DNA from: Caenorhabditis elegans
Lineage: Eukaryota > Nematoda > Chromadorea > Rhabditida > Rhabditidae
Direction: 5' to 3'
Assembly: GCF_000002985.6 (NCBI RefSeq)
Contig: NC_003280.10
Location: 2,666,001 to 2,730,000, forward strand
Length of the DNA: 64,000 nt
Each line of letters begins with the position of its first letter. Position 1 is the stretch's first letter. The position numbers were made by a program, and so were the translations under genes. Below are positions 1 to 11,537 of this stretch, piece after piece. The notes below the pieces were generated by a model that saw nothing but the letters and a program-made list of their open reading frames with translations, ran no database searches and was not told the origin of the DNA.

Positions 1-169
1 TTCATCGGTGAGATATTTATCTATTTTAACAGCTGGTATATCTTAAACTTTCCAGACTGTTCCCCAACTAGTCACAGAAACCACTGAAATACCAACTGCA
101 ACTACCACGCCGGTTGGTGTCTATGTAACAGGAGCGCCTCCATCGGGACCAATATGTTTTAATTGTTAA
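1..169 (+). CDS. 3' end of a gene entering from the left (partial)
   Basis: An exon end at 1-7 is followed by a 48-base intron (GTGAG at 8, TTTCCAG ending at 55) and a last exon at 56-169. Only one frame of that exon is open: 37 codons from ACT, stopping at TAA 167-169. The encoded tail is rich in Thr and Pro (TETTEIPTATTTPVG) and ends in GPICFNC. This looks like the C-terminus of a secreted or cell-surface protein, but the family cannot be named from the tail. It is convergent with the sri gene that begins at 2162 on the other strand. Confidence 0.5.
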
Positions 170-540
170 TTCGTTTTGAACAACTTTTTTAGGGATGGAG
201 CTCAAAAACTGAACTCCATTGGAAAATTTCAAAAATTTTAAATACAAAATAATTGAGAGAATAAATTACACATCCAACAAAATTAGTTATTGACATTAAT
301 TATAACTATGGAGTTTTTCAGGAGTTTTGTAGATAGTCCATGATGCCTCGGGGTTCTGAAAAAAAATTAAAAATTTAGGCGAACATCTTATGTATGAATT
401 TTCGAATAATTTGGTGAAGAGCTGAATTTAAGGTACTCGAATTTTTTGGCGACACATTTGAATGTCAAATTTTTGAACAATATGGCTAAAAGTTTAAGGA
501 AAAGTTGCAAGTTTTTGGCGCGAAATTCAAATTTTCGAAC

Positions 541-2162
541 TCAACTTTTTCTAACCAAACTTATCACAAATTTCCTATAAGGCGGGCAGGTGACCACGAG
601 AACCAATACATTGAGCAAAGAATGAAGACAGGCAAGTACCAGAAATGTTTCTACGATTACTGAAAAAAAATTTGAAAAAATTTTGTAATTCTGCATTCTC
701 TCACCTTGAGACCCATTAAACCCCAGCAAAATGACAAAACTACATACAATTGGCGGTAGAAAAATTGTCGATGACGTTGCAAATTGAGCCAACAGGCTCC
801 AAATTGCGTTCCGGTGCTTTTGGTAGTTTGACTTTGAGATTTTCAGTCTGAGCTGGCTGAGCATACGGATAATATTTAATAAGACTAAGCTGAAAACAAT
901 AAATCCAATAGATCCCCCGGTGATTGCGTAGATTATGAAAATTTTAAAATGCACGGAGAAATCGTAGATGGAAAAGTTGGGAAGAGACTTGAACTCGGGT
1001 AACAGGTCGGGGTACGTCTGAAAATGTTTTATTATGGCTTGCGCCTGTTAATAAGGTTTTCTAGAAAGTTCTAGAAAATTTCAGTAAGTTCTAGAGGGTT
1101 TCAGAAAATGTTGGAAAAAGTTTGAATGTTTGAAAAAAAGCTCCAGAAAGTTTTTTTAGAATTTTTGAGCATTTTCTATAAACTCCAGAAAGTTTTAGAA
1201 AGCTTCAGAAAATTATTAAAATCTTTTAGATTTTTTTTTGAAGTTTTCAGAAATTTTTAGAGACTTTTAGAAACGTTTATAAATTTTGAGAAAATTTTAG
1301 AAAAATTCAGAAAGTTTAAGAATGCTCCAGAAATTATTTTAAAAAAACTGACAAAAATTTGGAAGCGTTTTTAAAAAAATGTTCAGAAAAAATCCAGAAC
1401 GTTTAAAAAAAAATAAAAATTTTCTAGACATTTTAGAGAATGTTTCAATTTTTTTCAATTAAAAATTAATTTAATTAATTTACTCACAGTGGCTACAAAT
1501 CCAAATTTCAAAGTTTCCGGAACACTGAGCCTGGAATAAATGCTTGCGACACTGACGGTGTAGGCTGGGAAATAGGCAAACATGAGAATCAATAAATATT
1601 TTGGAATATTGAACTTTTTCAATGTCCCCGCAATTGTTTGATGTTTATGGACAAAGCAAATAATCATACTTCCTATTTGATAACAAAGTAGGAAGGTTAT
1701 ACATGCCTGAAAAAAGAATTGAAAATAAAATGAATTTGGTGAGTCCGCAGCCGACATTGATCGAGACTCGCGTGGAGAAATATATTTTGCAACGCCCGAC
1801 ACTTTTTGGGTTCCGCGCCGCACACTCACTATTCCAACATGCAAACTTGCTCCATACCGGACCCCAATCCCCATATTATACCCAGCCAACAAGGGATACA
1901 ACGGAACTGGCTGGAACAAAAACGCCACGCAAATATCCGCAAAAACACATGTAATCTGAAAATCATGTTCTCTAAAAATTATTTTTTTTTCAAAATTTAA
2001 TTGCACCTGGAAATTGAGCAGGAAGTAGCGGAAATTGTCGAGTTTGTTACTTTTGAATAATATTAGGTAAATAGAAAATAAATCCACTATCATAGAAATT
2101 ACACCAATTATGTGATAATAAGTGGACAGCCAATAAGCTATCGAGAAATTTATATCAAACAT
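541..2162 (-). CDS. Serpentine receptor class I (sri) chemoreceptor
   Basis: Five exons (2007-2162, 1830-1955, 1488-1706, 705-1017, 541-659) join in frame into a 310-residue seven-transmembrane receptor of the nematode SRI family, presumed to act in sensory neuron cilia. The start MFDINFS lies just before TM1 and matches its paralogues at 32478 and 36857. Family marks are DNFRYFLLNFQ at the end of exon 1, PVPLYPLLAGY in exon 2, KHQTIAGTL in exon 3, QKHRNAIWSLLAQFATS in exon 4 and PPYRKFV near the C-terminus. Unlike the other sri genes here, it seems to stop directly after that motif (LVRKS) rather than splicing to a sixth exon. The ~470-base intron before exon 4 is AT-rich with TTCTAGAAA-like monotony. 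The ligand is unknown. Confidence 0.85.
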
Positions 2163-2275
2163 AGGAAATGAGGTATTTTTTGATGCAGAAGTCTGATGTC
2201 TGGGAGAAAAAAAAATTACGAATAGGTTGCTCATAATTGCACCCTTAAAACGAGAAGGCATTTCGTTAATTCTAA

Positions 2276-2475
2276 GTGTCTGTCAGACATTCTATCACTA
2301 AAAAGTTCATGTTCCGTGTCCTTTGTCGAAATAAATTTAAATTTTTTTTAATAATGAGCTGTTTAGTTAAGCCTAATTGGCTTAGGCTCAGGCTTAGAAA
2401 AAGGCTTAGGCTAACGCTTAGGCTTAGGCTCAGGCTTAGGCGTATGCTTAGGCCCCTTGGTTCTGGCTAAAGCTT
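2276..2475 (+). repeat. Degenerate interstitial telomere-like repeat (TTAGGC)
   Basis: From about 2380 the + strand reads runs of TTAGGC with C/A variants (CTTAGGCTCAGGCTTAGG and similar), the C. elegans telomere unit in decayed form. It lies between two minus-strand sri genes. The Arg/Leu-rich translation of this stretch is an artefact of the repeat. Confidence 0.8.
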
Positions 2476-2588
2476 AGGCTCGGCGGAGGGAGAAGGAGGA
2501 CGAAAATGAATTCCAGAAGAAAAATTCAGAAAAAACAAATTAGGCCTAGTTATAAGACTTTCCAAAATTAGCATTAAAAATTCCGATT

Positions 2589-4085
2589 TCACTTTGCCAA
2601 ATGAGAAACCAGCACTGATGTATTCGCAGAAATGGGTCCCAATCTAGTGGATCTGAAATTTTTCACTGAAAACTTTGCAATTTTCCATCACTTTTCCATC
2701 CTCACTTTTGCTTTAAAACAATCTCACAAACGTATTTCCGGTATGGCGGAAATGTGAAAATTAGTACTGTCACGTTGGCGGGCGAGTGGAAGCAGGCGAC
2801 GACGAGGAGAAGCTCCACGATTACTTAAAATAGATAAGAAATGTTATTGAAATTATTAAATTTCAACTTACCCTGGGCATGAGGTAGCTGGAAAAATACG
2901 ACGAAAACTAGAAAAATCGGCGGCGAAAAGCAAATTATCGACGTGGCAAATTGAGCGATCAAGCTCCAAACGGCGGCGCGGTGTTGCTTATAAGTTGTTG
3001 CAGACATTTGAAGTTTCATAAAGCCCAGCATTCGAAAAATGTTATATAAAATTGCCGTGAAGAAGGTGAAGGCGATGAAAGCGCCCGTGACAGCAGTGAT
3101 TACCACTATAAAGATGAGGGAGTTGGCTTCGTAGATGGAGAAGTTCGGAAGGGATTGGAAGGAGGAGAGGTACTCGGGAAGGTTCTGGAAGTTCACTAGT
3201 ATTTTCAAGTTTCGTCTAACATTTTTCAATTTTCAAAAGGCCCAGTTTTAAGTGTTTCCGTCTTATAAAAAATCCATCTAAACATTTCCGGCAAATCTGA
3301 TATCCTGCAATTGGCAAGTGGGTAATTTGGCGGAATTGAAAATTTCCGGCAAATCGGCAAACCGGTTATTTGCCGGAATTGAAAATTTCCGGCAAATCGA
3401 CGAACCGGTAATTTGCCGATTTTTTTTACATTGTTTCAGGAGCCACCGAATGTTCCTCTGGAGCAATGCTGAGCATCCAAACTGACGTTTTTTTTCCTTA
3501 CCTCCCCCACAAATTTCATCTTCTCACTCTCCGCAACACCCAAACAAGAGTACATTCCAGCCACTGTAATCGTGTAAGCTGCCATAAAGCTCACTAGACG
3601 TATGACAAGTGGTGCTGGAATAGCGTACGATGTCAGTGTCCCGGCTATCACTTGATTCTTCCGAATAAAACAATTTATCATACAAGCAATTTGGTAGATG
3701 TACAGGAAAACCACAATTGTCTGAAAATCGAATTACACGTGGTAGGACTGATTAAAAATGATATGATACCATGCAAGAATGTGTAGAGATTCCTAGGTAA
3801 GTGGGCAGAAATCCAAGACCGTATCCGCTCAATAACGGGTACAGCGGGACTGGTTGGAACAGAAAAGTGATATGAAAATCTGTAAAAGAGCAGGCTATCT
3901 GGAAATTAGAAAATAGAATTGACAAACTTCGTTTTGAATAATTTTACTTTACCTGAAAATTGAGCAGAAAAAACCGAAAATTATCGACTCGTGTGCTCTT
4001 GAACATTACCAAATACACCGAAAAAGCGTCGAAAAGCAAGGAAACTACGCCGATTATGTGGTAATAGTAAATGAGCCGTTGTCAC
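2589..4085 (-). pseudogene. sri chemoreceptor with missing N-terminus
   Basis: Everything from TM1 onward is present. TM1/2 (YHIIGVVSLLFDAFSVYL) comes first, then VDNFRFFLLNFQ to about 3955, PVPLYPLLSGYGLGF near 3830 and NQVIAGTL near 3650. KQHRAAVWSLIAQFATS lies near 2970 and PPYRKYV near 2740. A short last exon (about 2589-2652) encodes RLGPISANTSVLVSHLAK. Upstream of TM1 the frame meets TGA four codons before IYYYH, and the MxDFSVPFWL-type start of its relatives is absent. Sequence there turns abruptly into an inverted repeat (about 4185-4350). Without a distant start exon it lacks an initiator, so I call it a 5'-truncated pseudogene; a functional allele or unseen first exon is possible. 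An intron holds CCGGCAAATCGGCAA-type repeats (3280-3420). Confidence 0.6.
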
Positions 4086-4184
4086 TTTTCTCGAACAGGT
4101 GGAAGTCTAGTCACACTTTTTTCAATGTGCGCTCGGGAAGCTGGCGGGAGTTTTTTGGAAACATCAACTGCATAAAAGCTTCCA

Positions 4185-4350
4185 CGAGTTCGCGTGGTGT
4201 CAGAGTGTCCCATCTCGGTTTTATTTGATCTACTCAAATCTAACTGATTTTGCATGCTGACGCCCCATTTGTTTGGGGAAACAATTCCCGCATTTTTTGT
4301 AGATCAAACCGTTATGGGACAGTCTGACACCACGTGCTGGTTTATAGTTT
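4185..4350. repeat. Inverted repeat with GTGGTGTCAGAGTGTCCCAT arms
   Basis: The left arm at about 4193 (GTGGTGTCAGAGTGTCCCAT) is matched in reverse complement at about 4318-4340 (ATGGGACAGTCTGACACCAC). The core holds TTTTGCATGCTGACG and a ATTTTTTGTAGATCAAACCG segment. The same foldback recurs at 31910-32075, 36038-36223 and 60286-60470, so it is a dispersed palindromic family, probably a non-autonomous DNA element. Confidence 0.8.
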
Positions 4351-4551
4351 GTAGTGTTTGTAGTTTGTGACGCCACAAACTACAAACGAGCTGTGGCGTT
4401 CGGGCTAGCGTTTTTAAGCTTTCAATGATAATCAGGCTATCAGAAATTTTTCGGGTTCTATACAAATTTTGATTCTGAAGTTAACTTTGTGTTCTAGGTG
4501 ACAGCTGCAAATATATTCATTTTAGGATCAGGTTTTTTTTTAATCTCAATT

Positions 4552-6119
4552 TTATTTTGCCAAGTGTGAAACCATCACTGAAGACTTTGCAGATATCGGT
4601 TCCAATCCTGTTGGCCTGAAATTTTTCACTCAAAACTCGAAACTTTGCGGTTCAGGCAAAGAAAAGGAAAAAGCTACTCACTTTTGCCTGAAAATAGTCA
4701 CACAGACAAACTTCCGGTATGGCGGAAACGTGAACATCAGCACTGTCACGTTGGCGGGCGAGTGGAGGCAGGCGACGACGAGGAGAAGCTCCACGATTAC
4801 TTAAAATAGATATGAAATTTTAGTGAAATTATAAAAAATTTAACTTACCCTGAGGATTAGGTAGCTTCAAAAACACTACGAAAACCAGAGAAATTGGTGG
4901 TAAAAAGCAAATTATCGACGTGGCAAATTGTGCAATCAGGCTCCATACGGCGGCTCGGTGTCTCTTATAAGTGGTGTCAGACATTTGAACTTTCATGAAA
5001 CTTAACATTCGAAAAATGTTATACAAAACTGCCATGAAGAAGGAGAAGGCTAGTAGGCCGCCAATGACAGCAGTAATCACCATGATAAAGAGAAGGGCGT
5101 TGGCTTGGTAGATGGAGAAGTTCGGGAGGGATTGAAAAGATGAGAGGTACTCGGGAAGGTTCTGGAAGTTTACTAGTTAGTATTGCTGATCTAGCGATGC
5201 TCCTCTCTACTAGAGCTTTTATGGGATGTAGGCAAGGGGGGCCTGGCGCCTGCCTCCAACCTGCCGACCTCTCGTCTCATTTCAGAACTATGGCGATAAG
5301 TCAAAGGCTTGGAACAGGCGTTTTGGTGCCTGCATGGAAGCCCTACTCTCTTTTGAATGAGTTTTTTAGTTTTCAAATTTGTATGATTGGAATCACCGAA
5401 ATCAATAGTGCAGAGCGCAGCATGCTTATTGGGCTTCAGCTAAACTAAGGTAAGCTCGTTTTTGAAAAAAAGAGCCAACTCGTTTTAGGACAACCTCAGT
5501 GCTTATAGAGCTTCAGCTCACTCACCTCCTCAACAAATTTCATCTTCTCATTCTCTGTAATACCCGAGCAAAAATACATTCCAACTACTGAAAACGTGTA
5601 GACTGCCAGAAATCCTACTAGAAATATGATCAATAGAGCCGGAATAGCAAAAGATGTCAGTGTCCCGGCAATTGATTGATTTTTCCGAACAAAGCAAACT
5701 ATCATGCTAGCGACTTGGTAGATGTATAGGAACACTACAGCTGTCTGAAAATCTTATAGAATGTGCCAAAATTAGAAAAATGATTGCTACCAAGCACGAA
5801 TGTAATGAAACTCCAAATTTCATTGGCAGAAATCCAAGGGCATACCCACCCATTAAAGGGTAAAGGGGCACCGGTTGCATGAGGAAAGTGATATGAAAAT
5901 CTGTAACGGAGCAGGCAATCTGAAAAGCGAAAAATGAATGTCGAAAATATTCAAAAAGGTCATTTGTACCTGAAAATTGAGCAGGAAAAACCGAAAATTA
6001 TCAATCTGGCTGCTTTTGAACATCACCAAATACACAGAGAAAGCGTCGAAGAGCAGGGAAATTGTCCCGATTCCATGAAGATAGTAGATGAGCCAAAATG
6101 GAACCGAAAAGTCGACCAT
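4552..6119 (-). CDS. Serpentine receptor class I (sri) chemoreceptor
   Basis: This is the closest paralogue of the truncated gene at 2589-4085, and it keeps the start (MVDFSVPFWLIYYLHGIG). SQIDNFRFFLLNFQ, PVPLYPLMGGY, NQSIAGTLTSFAIP, KRHRAAVWSLIAQFATS and PPYRKFV follow in order along a seven-transmembrane layout. The last coding exon splices after FRQK into a short exon encoding GLEPISAKSSVMVSHLAK and stopping at 4552-4554. That tail matches the neighbour's, which supports the extra exon. An intron around 5170-5510 has been widened by a repeat that resembles sequence at 62890-63060. It is predicted to be a sensory GPCR with unknown ligand. Confidence 0.82.
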
Positions 6120-6691
6120 AGGAATGTTGGTTTAATGATTTGAGAAAATATCTTGGCAATTCCATGTAGCAGGTGAGAATTTAATTACAATTTCTTAGTG
6201 TGCCCCAAAGAGCCTGAAAAAAAATAGCAGTAGGAGAGATCAGGGTGATGAGTAACTTTTTCAAAAGAAAAACATGATAAACATATTTGGTGATTAACTT
6301 TTACAAACCGCGAGGTGTCGGCTGCTTTCATACGTCGCCAGCAGCATATGTTTGAGGGGTTACGGCCAACACGCCGGATACTTTCCTGAAACAGTTGAGG
6401 AAACCTTACATACATTAGGGGTACTATAATTGTAGCGAAGGAGTAATGTGAGATTACTGTAGTTTCGGTTAAAGGGTCTTGTATTGGTACTGTTTAATAA
6501 TGAAAGTAAATCTCTATGTTTCAAGGTGTCGGAAAATGCGACAGCAAACAAGAAATGCGTCAGCAACCATAAATCTAATTTGCGCTAATATTTTCTCGGC
6601 GTGCGATCAAAAGTGCTTTCTAATAATTGAACCAAGTTTATTTCATTAAAATTTATTCACTCAAATAGGCATTCCAATAGAACAAAAACTT
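6120..6691. other. Intergenic, no gene seen
   Basis: This lies between the start of an sri gene and the 3' end of an F-box gene; it holds short open frames only, without splice logic or family similarity. It presumably contains the sri promoter and the F-box 3' UTR. Confidence 0.5.
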
Positions 6692-7586
6692 CTATTGACG
6701 GGTCCCATTGATGAAACAGCGTTTCGATTCTTTGCCGCCGCACAAACTGGAGATCATCTCACAGAGGTCACCGCTAAGCTCGCTGTTCGTGATTTTAATC
6801 TCCTCAAGGGCCGGTCTTCGCATTTCAATGATCCTTAACACTGAAGCCAAACGATCTTCCATCTTATCCTCACTTTCCAGAGAGACCGTCAGTTTTAAGA
6901 TGCATCCCGTGAAGTAGTCCAGAAAATGCTCGAAGCCATCTGTCACAGTTGAGCAGTAAACGAAAATGGTTTTCTGCTTCCGAGTCACGTTTATAGGGAT
7001 ACGGCGACCGTTGAAGTTGCAGAGCTCAGCAGCAGACATACAGGGACCAAACTTGAAAGTGATGTCTGCAGAGAGTTTGTCGTTTTTATTTGTGTTCAAT
7101 TCACATTTCATTGCATAACCGAGAAGCTTGATCTTTAAAGTTCCTTCAAATTGGCGGCGGCTGGTGTAGCGAGTGACATGATATTTTGCGTTCTTGGAAG
7201 TAAATGAGAGCTTCGTCCTGAAAAATGTGGGCATAACTCCTCATCGCATAATGTATATACGAGCTGCTAAAGTTGAGTGCTAGTCATGGTGCATCGACCT
7301 CACCTAATTTTGACATTTTGTATGGGCTGGTATGAATTTTTAGGGTAGAGTTAGAAATATGCCAACAGGTAGATCATTGGCTAAGTTTGTGTCCATTTCT
7401 AAACACATAATTTCCAATTTGAAATTTCAAAATGCCATAATCAACTTTCCCAGAATCTGATCAATTTCCAAAACAAAAAATTAAATAAAAAACTCACAAC
7501 TCAAACAACGAGCATGCCTTAAAAACTTCTTCTATTGCCAAGAAAGGAAGACGGAATAAAGAGAGTGGAATAGCGGAGCTAGTCAT
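6692..7586 (-). CDS. F-box / FBA_2-type protein (fbxb-like), short
   Basis: Exon 1 (7498-7586) encodes MTSSAIPLSLFRLP followed by FLAIEEVFKACSLFE, a nematode F-box start. It splices in frame (TT|G) to exon 2 (6692-7217), giving 204 residues. The F-box would bind SKR-type Skp1 in an SCF ubiquitin ligase, and the downstream FBA_2-like region would recruit substrate. The protein is about 100 residues shorter than the paralogues at 12059 and 13551: it ends (FINGTRQ) after the LRIIEMRRPALEEIKITNSELSG-equivalent part, where the others continue with the second half of the FBA_2 region. It is either a short family member or a C-terminally truncated copy. The F-box exon is small and easily missed. Confidence 0.7.
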
Positions 7587-8031
7587 GGTATAGTATATTA
7601 GGTGCAAAATGAAAGACTAAATGCGACGGGACAGGTGGCATTTTTTTCTTATAACGCCAGATGGCCACAGGTAGGGGTCACTGAACTTCCCCGGAGAAAG
7701 GTTTTTTTAAGATAAAATCTGTTCTGATACACTGCTCAATTGAAGGGATAGACAGGCATGCAGACAGACAGGCAGACAGAATTTCGCTGACTTTGACTTA
7801 CTAAGTTTGTAAGTGTTACGGCGAGACGTGAACGTGTTCGCACTACTTGGCGATAACAACTCGACAATAAGAAGCACGTGAACTCTCGAACTCTCTTATT
7901 ATTATTTCACGTATTATCCACATGTACATTCCTTGATCGAATCTATCATATTCGATCATTCCACACTGTTCTATCATACTGCACTCTTCTGCTTTCTAAA
8001 CAGTAAGTTTGTGTCGATTTCCGATCACATA
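7587..8031. other. Intergenic, probably F-box gene promoter
   Basis: No coding signal. It contains a short run of ACAGACAGGCAGACAGA (about 7755) and flanks the Tc/mariner-type element. A copy of the 14-mer CATGGTGCATCGAC lies nearby at 7285, inside the F-box gene's intron. Confidence 0.4.
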
Positions 8032-8979
8032 CAGGGTGCGCCATAAGTATGGTAACACGTTCGCGGCTCTATAGCTTCCCGTGTGGAGAGAATTATTACC
8101 TCAATTTGTACAAGTTTTGTTCTCCATAAAATACTGACCAGATTAACGTTTTGAATTTTTAAAATATCCCCATCCGCATCGCTGCAGGCCTTCAGAACTT
8201 TTGAGATCACGATCTTGATGGCACGCAAGTTGGCATTCTACGGGAGTTCTACATTTTTTTCGACGAATCCATCAAGTTTCTTACAAGTTTTTATAGTTCA
8301 AAGAATGCTCTTGGTCTAGAGATTCTTTGAGATCAAAAATTCAAAAAATTTCTGTCATGGTATTTTTGTTATGGAATGTGTCAGTAGTTAAAGTTTTGAA
8401 TGAAACAGTCGCCAGAAAGATGGATGTGAGCGGCGGCAGCAGTATGTAGAAAAATTCATTTTAGTACTTTTTGGCACGTTTTGACCTGACTTTTCAGAAT
8501 TTTTATAAAAAATTTAGCTCGGATGTTTTTGTGGGTCGTTACGCCTCGTGAAACCAAAAAAACTGTGAAAAATTTCGCAAAGTTGAATTCATGAAACATT
8601 CAAAGGTTCTTGCTAGACGCCAGTGTCGACACAGAAAATTGTTATATGCTACAAAAACAGTCAAAAACGCTTCTTCACTTCTTTAACTTTAAATTTAACA
8701 TAAAAATAAAACATCTGAAAATTATTGGCGAGCGTGGGAGGTGCGTTTGTGTTGGAAGTGCCGCGTGCCAAAACAGCGTTTCGGCGAAAGGGTTTGTCAG
8801 ATTGCGGAGGCGATTAAGATCGCACCTTATGGGGAAACATTACAAATTTTAAGTCAAATTGAAGGAAATTTATCCAGCTATCAGTATTCGATAGAAAAAT
8901 GTACGTATGACGTGGCAGTCGCGCGAAAAGCTCATGTAAAAGAGCGCATCTTGTGTTACCATACCTTTGGCGCACCCTG
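8032..8979. mobile_element. Tc1/mariner-type element, internally decayed
   Basis: Terminal inverted repeats of about 28 bases begin CAGGGTGCGCCATAAGTATG at 8032 and end with CATACCTTTGGCGCACCCTG at 8979. Both ends are flanked by TA (8030-8031 and 8980-8981), the target duplication of the Tc1/mariner superfamily. The element is 948 bp, shorter than a typical autonomous one. On the minus strand near the left end a broken frame (VLKACSDADGDILKIQNV) resembles the C-terminal tail of mariner/Tc transposases, but no full catalytic frame is seen. It is probably a dead or non-autonomous copy. Confidence 0.75.
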
Positions 8980-8981
8980 TA

Positions 8982-9787
8982 ATTTCAAACTTGAAATTTC
9001 GAAATCTAATAATTTTACCAATTTTCCCAGAATTTTCCCATGTACACTTAAAAAAAAGTTCGTAAAATGAATCAGTCTCCCCCCATTTTATGGCGACGCC
9101 CTGAATGCGTCTTTGCCGATCAAATTATCATCCTCCAAGTGTCTGTAGATGGGTGCAAACATGGTATGCAAATAGAGAAGTGGGGAGGGGGGTGATGAAA
9201 ATATAAAAAGGACTTAGTCACCTAAATTTAGTTTCAGTTTAAAAGTTTTTGATGGTTGGTATTGTTATGTTTTGTTTTGGTTTCATACTCCAGTTGAATT
9301 TTTTTAATACTTTATTAGTACTGCACCTTTGGGATTTGATGGGCCATATCTCTCTTGGTTTTGGTTTTATCAAAAAGTTGAAAACTAATAAAATATTTGT
9401 TAGGTGTTTTTCAAAAATGTTGTTGTTAAACAATTTTTGATATAATTCAAATTGGACATGGTGCATCGACCAAAAAATCTCTCGATAGTTTGAAATTTCG
9501 AGTTTTTGACATGGTGCATCGACTTTAATTTGGCAGCTCATATCTCGCTTCTTTTCGATTTTATCAGAAAATTACCAATTGGCAAAATATTAGTAGTTTG
9601 TTGTTCTTCAATTTTATAGGTGATAAATTTTTTATCTCTTTCAAACAACAAACCGCTGCCAAAAAATGCATCGATCAAAAATACTCCACTTTCCGGCCCA
9701 ATTCTCTGTTGGCTTTTTTTTCGTTTCAACCAACAATGTTCATATACAAATGCTAAACTTACAAACTTCAAAACTTGAAATTTTCAG
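8982..9787. repeat. Intergenic with paired CATGGTGCATCGAC repeats
   Basis: Two copies of CATGGTGCATCGAC (9458-9471 and 9510-9523) flank CTCGATAGTTTGAAATTTCG. On either side are related stretches, including AGCTCATATCTCGCTT near 9540. The arrangement resembles the foldback elements at 16259 and 49350. No gene is seen; the last part should hold the promoter of the gene starting at 9788. Confidence 0.5.
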
Positions 9788-11537
9788 ATGAAGCGAACAA
9801 TGCGAGGACCTTTTATGTTCATTCTTGGTGTGATTTTTTCCGGATTTTTATTCTCCATGATTTATTTAAAAGATAATAGAATTAGAGATTATCAGGTACG
9901 TAATAGATTTTACTGTTCAGAAAATAATTTCAAATGAAATTTTATACATATTTCAGAATAGCGAAGCAATAATAGAAACGCGGGTCCAGAGAAGTTCAAG
10001 GGTCGAATTAGTAAAATCTGTAGATAAATGTGATTGTGTATCGGAAAAGTCTGGAAAAACCTACAATTTCTGCTATAAAGATCCACAGAATGCAAATTCT
10101 GTTGGCAAGAAATTCAGCTGCGATCATTTGCCGATTTTGGAAAAACTAAGTGGGTTTTTAACATTTTTTTAATTCTTGAAATCTGAAAATTTTCTAAAAA
10201 ATACTTTTTCAGATATCTTAGAGCCTTCGGGATCATTTGTCGATCTCACCGATATTGCTGAAAATTCTAAAAATTTGATTTTCGCATCTGCAGCATCCGA
10301 TGATCACTTTCAAAATGAAGTTGGCACGATTTCAGCAATTTATAAGTATTATCCGGACGCCAAGTTCATATTATACAGTCTTGGACTACAAGCGGCCAAC
10401 ATTTCCAAGCTGAAATCCATGTTTAAAAATCTAGAAGTTCGAGTTTTCAATACAATCGGCTACCCGGATTATACGAATCATTGGATGGAGTATCGGTTTA
10501 AGCCACTGCTCCTAGCGGAGCTCCTGAAAGAGCATCCGAATATTTGGTGGATGGATGCACATTTGTCAGTGAAGAAGCCTAATATGGTGGAGCTGATGAT
10601 GAAGGAGGTTGCAGAAAAAACTAAGAAATCTGAGACAAAAGTGGTGAGCTATTCCCGAAAATTTGATTTTTCAATAAAGAAATTTTTAGACAGTCTCCAT
10701 ATACTTCTTCATTTATTCCAGCCACAGCAACTTTGCCACATTAAACACAGGTGAGCAATCACTATACAAAATCGTGACCCCAAATGACTTTTTAGCTCTG
10801 CTGGACTACTTCCCAACAAATTCGATAGGCCTTCTGAAGGACCCGAACCTCGGATCCCAGATGGGTGCGAATACAATTTATATGGCAAGAACTCAGTATA
10901 CAATGGAGACGTTTAAGTGGTGAGTTTTGGCAGCGGACACCTCCCGGGTTCTTCTAAATCGACCGACACCTTGCGGGTTCCGCCGAGCCAGCTGAAGCAG
11001 ATAGTGTATTTGTGTAGGGTTGGTGTTGCGGCAGCCGACGCTTCACAGGTTCTGGCACCAATATAGCTTGCTGCAGTACTTGACGAAGCCCGCGAAGTGT
11101 CGGGCGATTTCACAGTTTTTTGGCAGTTTTTGCGGCTGCTGACATCTCACGGATTACGCCGTTAACGTTACTTATTACTATATTTGGCGAAACCCGCGAA
11201 GTGTCGTGCGCTCTCAAAGTTTTTCGGTAGTTTTTGCGGCGGCTGACATCTCACGGGTTATGGTTTTTACCTAAATCCTCAAAATCAATTTTTCAGGTGG
11301 GTCCTGTGCGCCCTTGACTACACTTGCATGAAACCACCCGGAGCCCAGGTCTCCTGCAGATTCCCCAATAATGATCGGAATACACAGTTTGCTCACTGCT
11401 TCAGGTACCATTTAGTTTTATTTTTCAATAGAAAATTTGCTAAATTTAGGTTCGACCAATCCGTGCTGAACCTTTTGATGCTCAATGACTTCCAGGATCA
11501 TCACAAGTACTGGTCGTCACTGGGCCACTTGTTTTAG
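9788..11537 (+). CDS. DUF1647 putative type II membrane glycosyltransferase
   Basis: Six exons (9788-9895, 9957-10149, 10213-10643, 10690-10919, 11297-11404, 11450-11537) join in frame into 385 residues. MKRTMRGP is followed by one membrane anchor (FMFILGVIFSGFLFSMIYL) and a cysteine-bearing stem (CDCVSEKSGKTYNFCY). The globular part matches the nematode-expanded DUF1647 family: FASAASDDHFQNEVGTI, YRFKPLLLAELLKEHPNIWW with the following MDAH, HSNFATLNTG, FKWWVLCALDYTCM and FDQSVLNLLM. The layout suggests a Golgi type II glycosyltransferase, but no member's reaction is established here. I chose the exon 4 acceptor at 10690 (TTTTTAG) because it alone keeps the HSNFATL frame. The ~380-base intron 4 carries degenerate GCGAAGTGTCG repeats. 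Confidence 0.8.

Noticed and set aside
8610-9070. Plus-strand frames within the Tc/mariner element as a transposase
   Set aside because: No DDE/D catalytic pattern or HTH could be traced, and the frames are short and overlapping.
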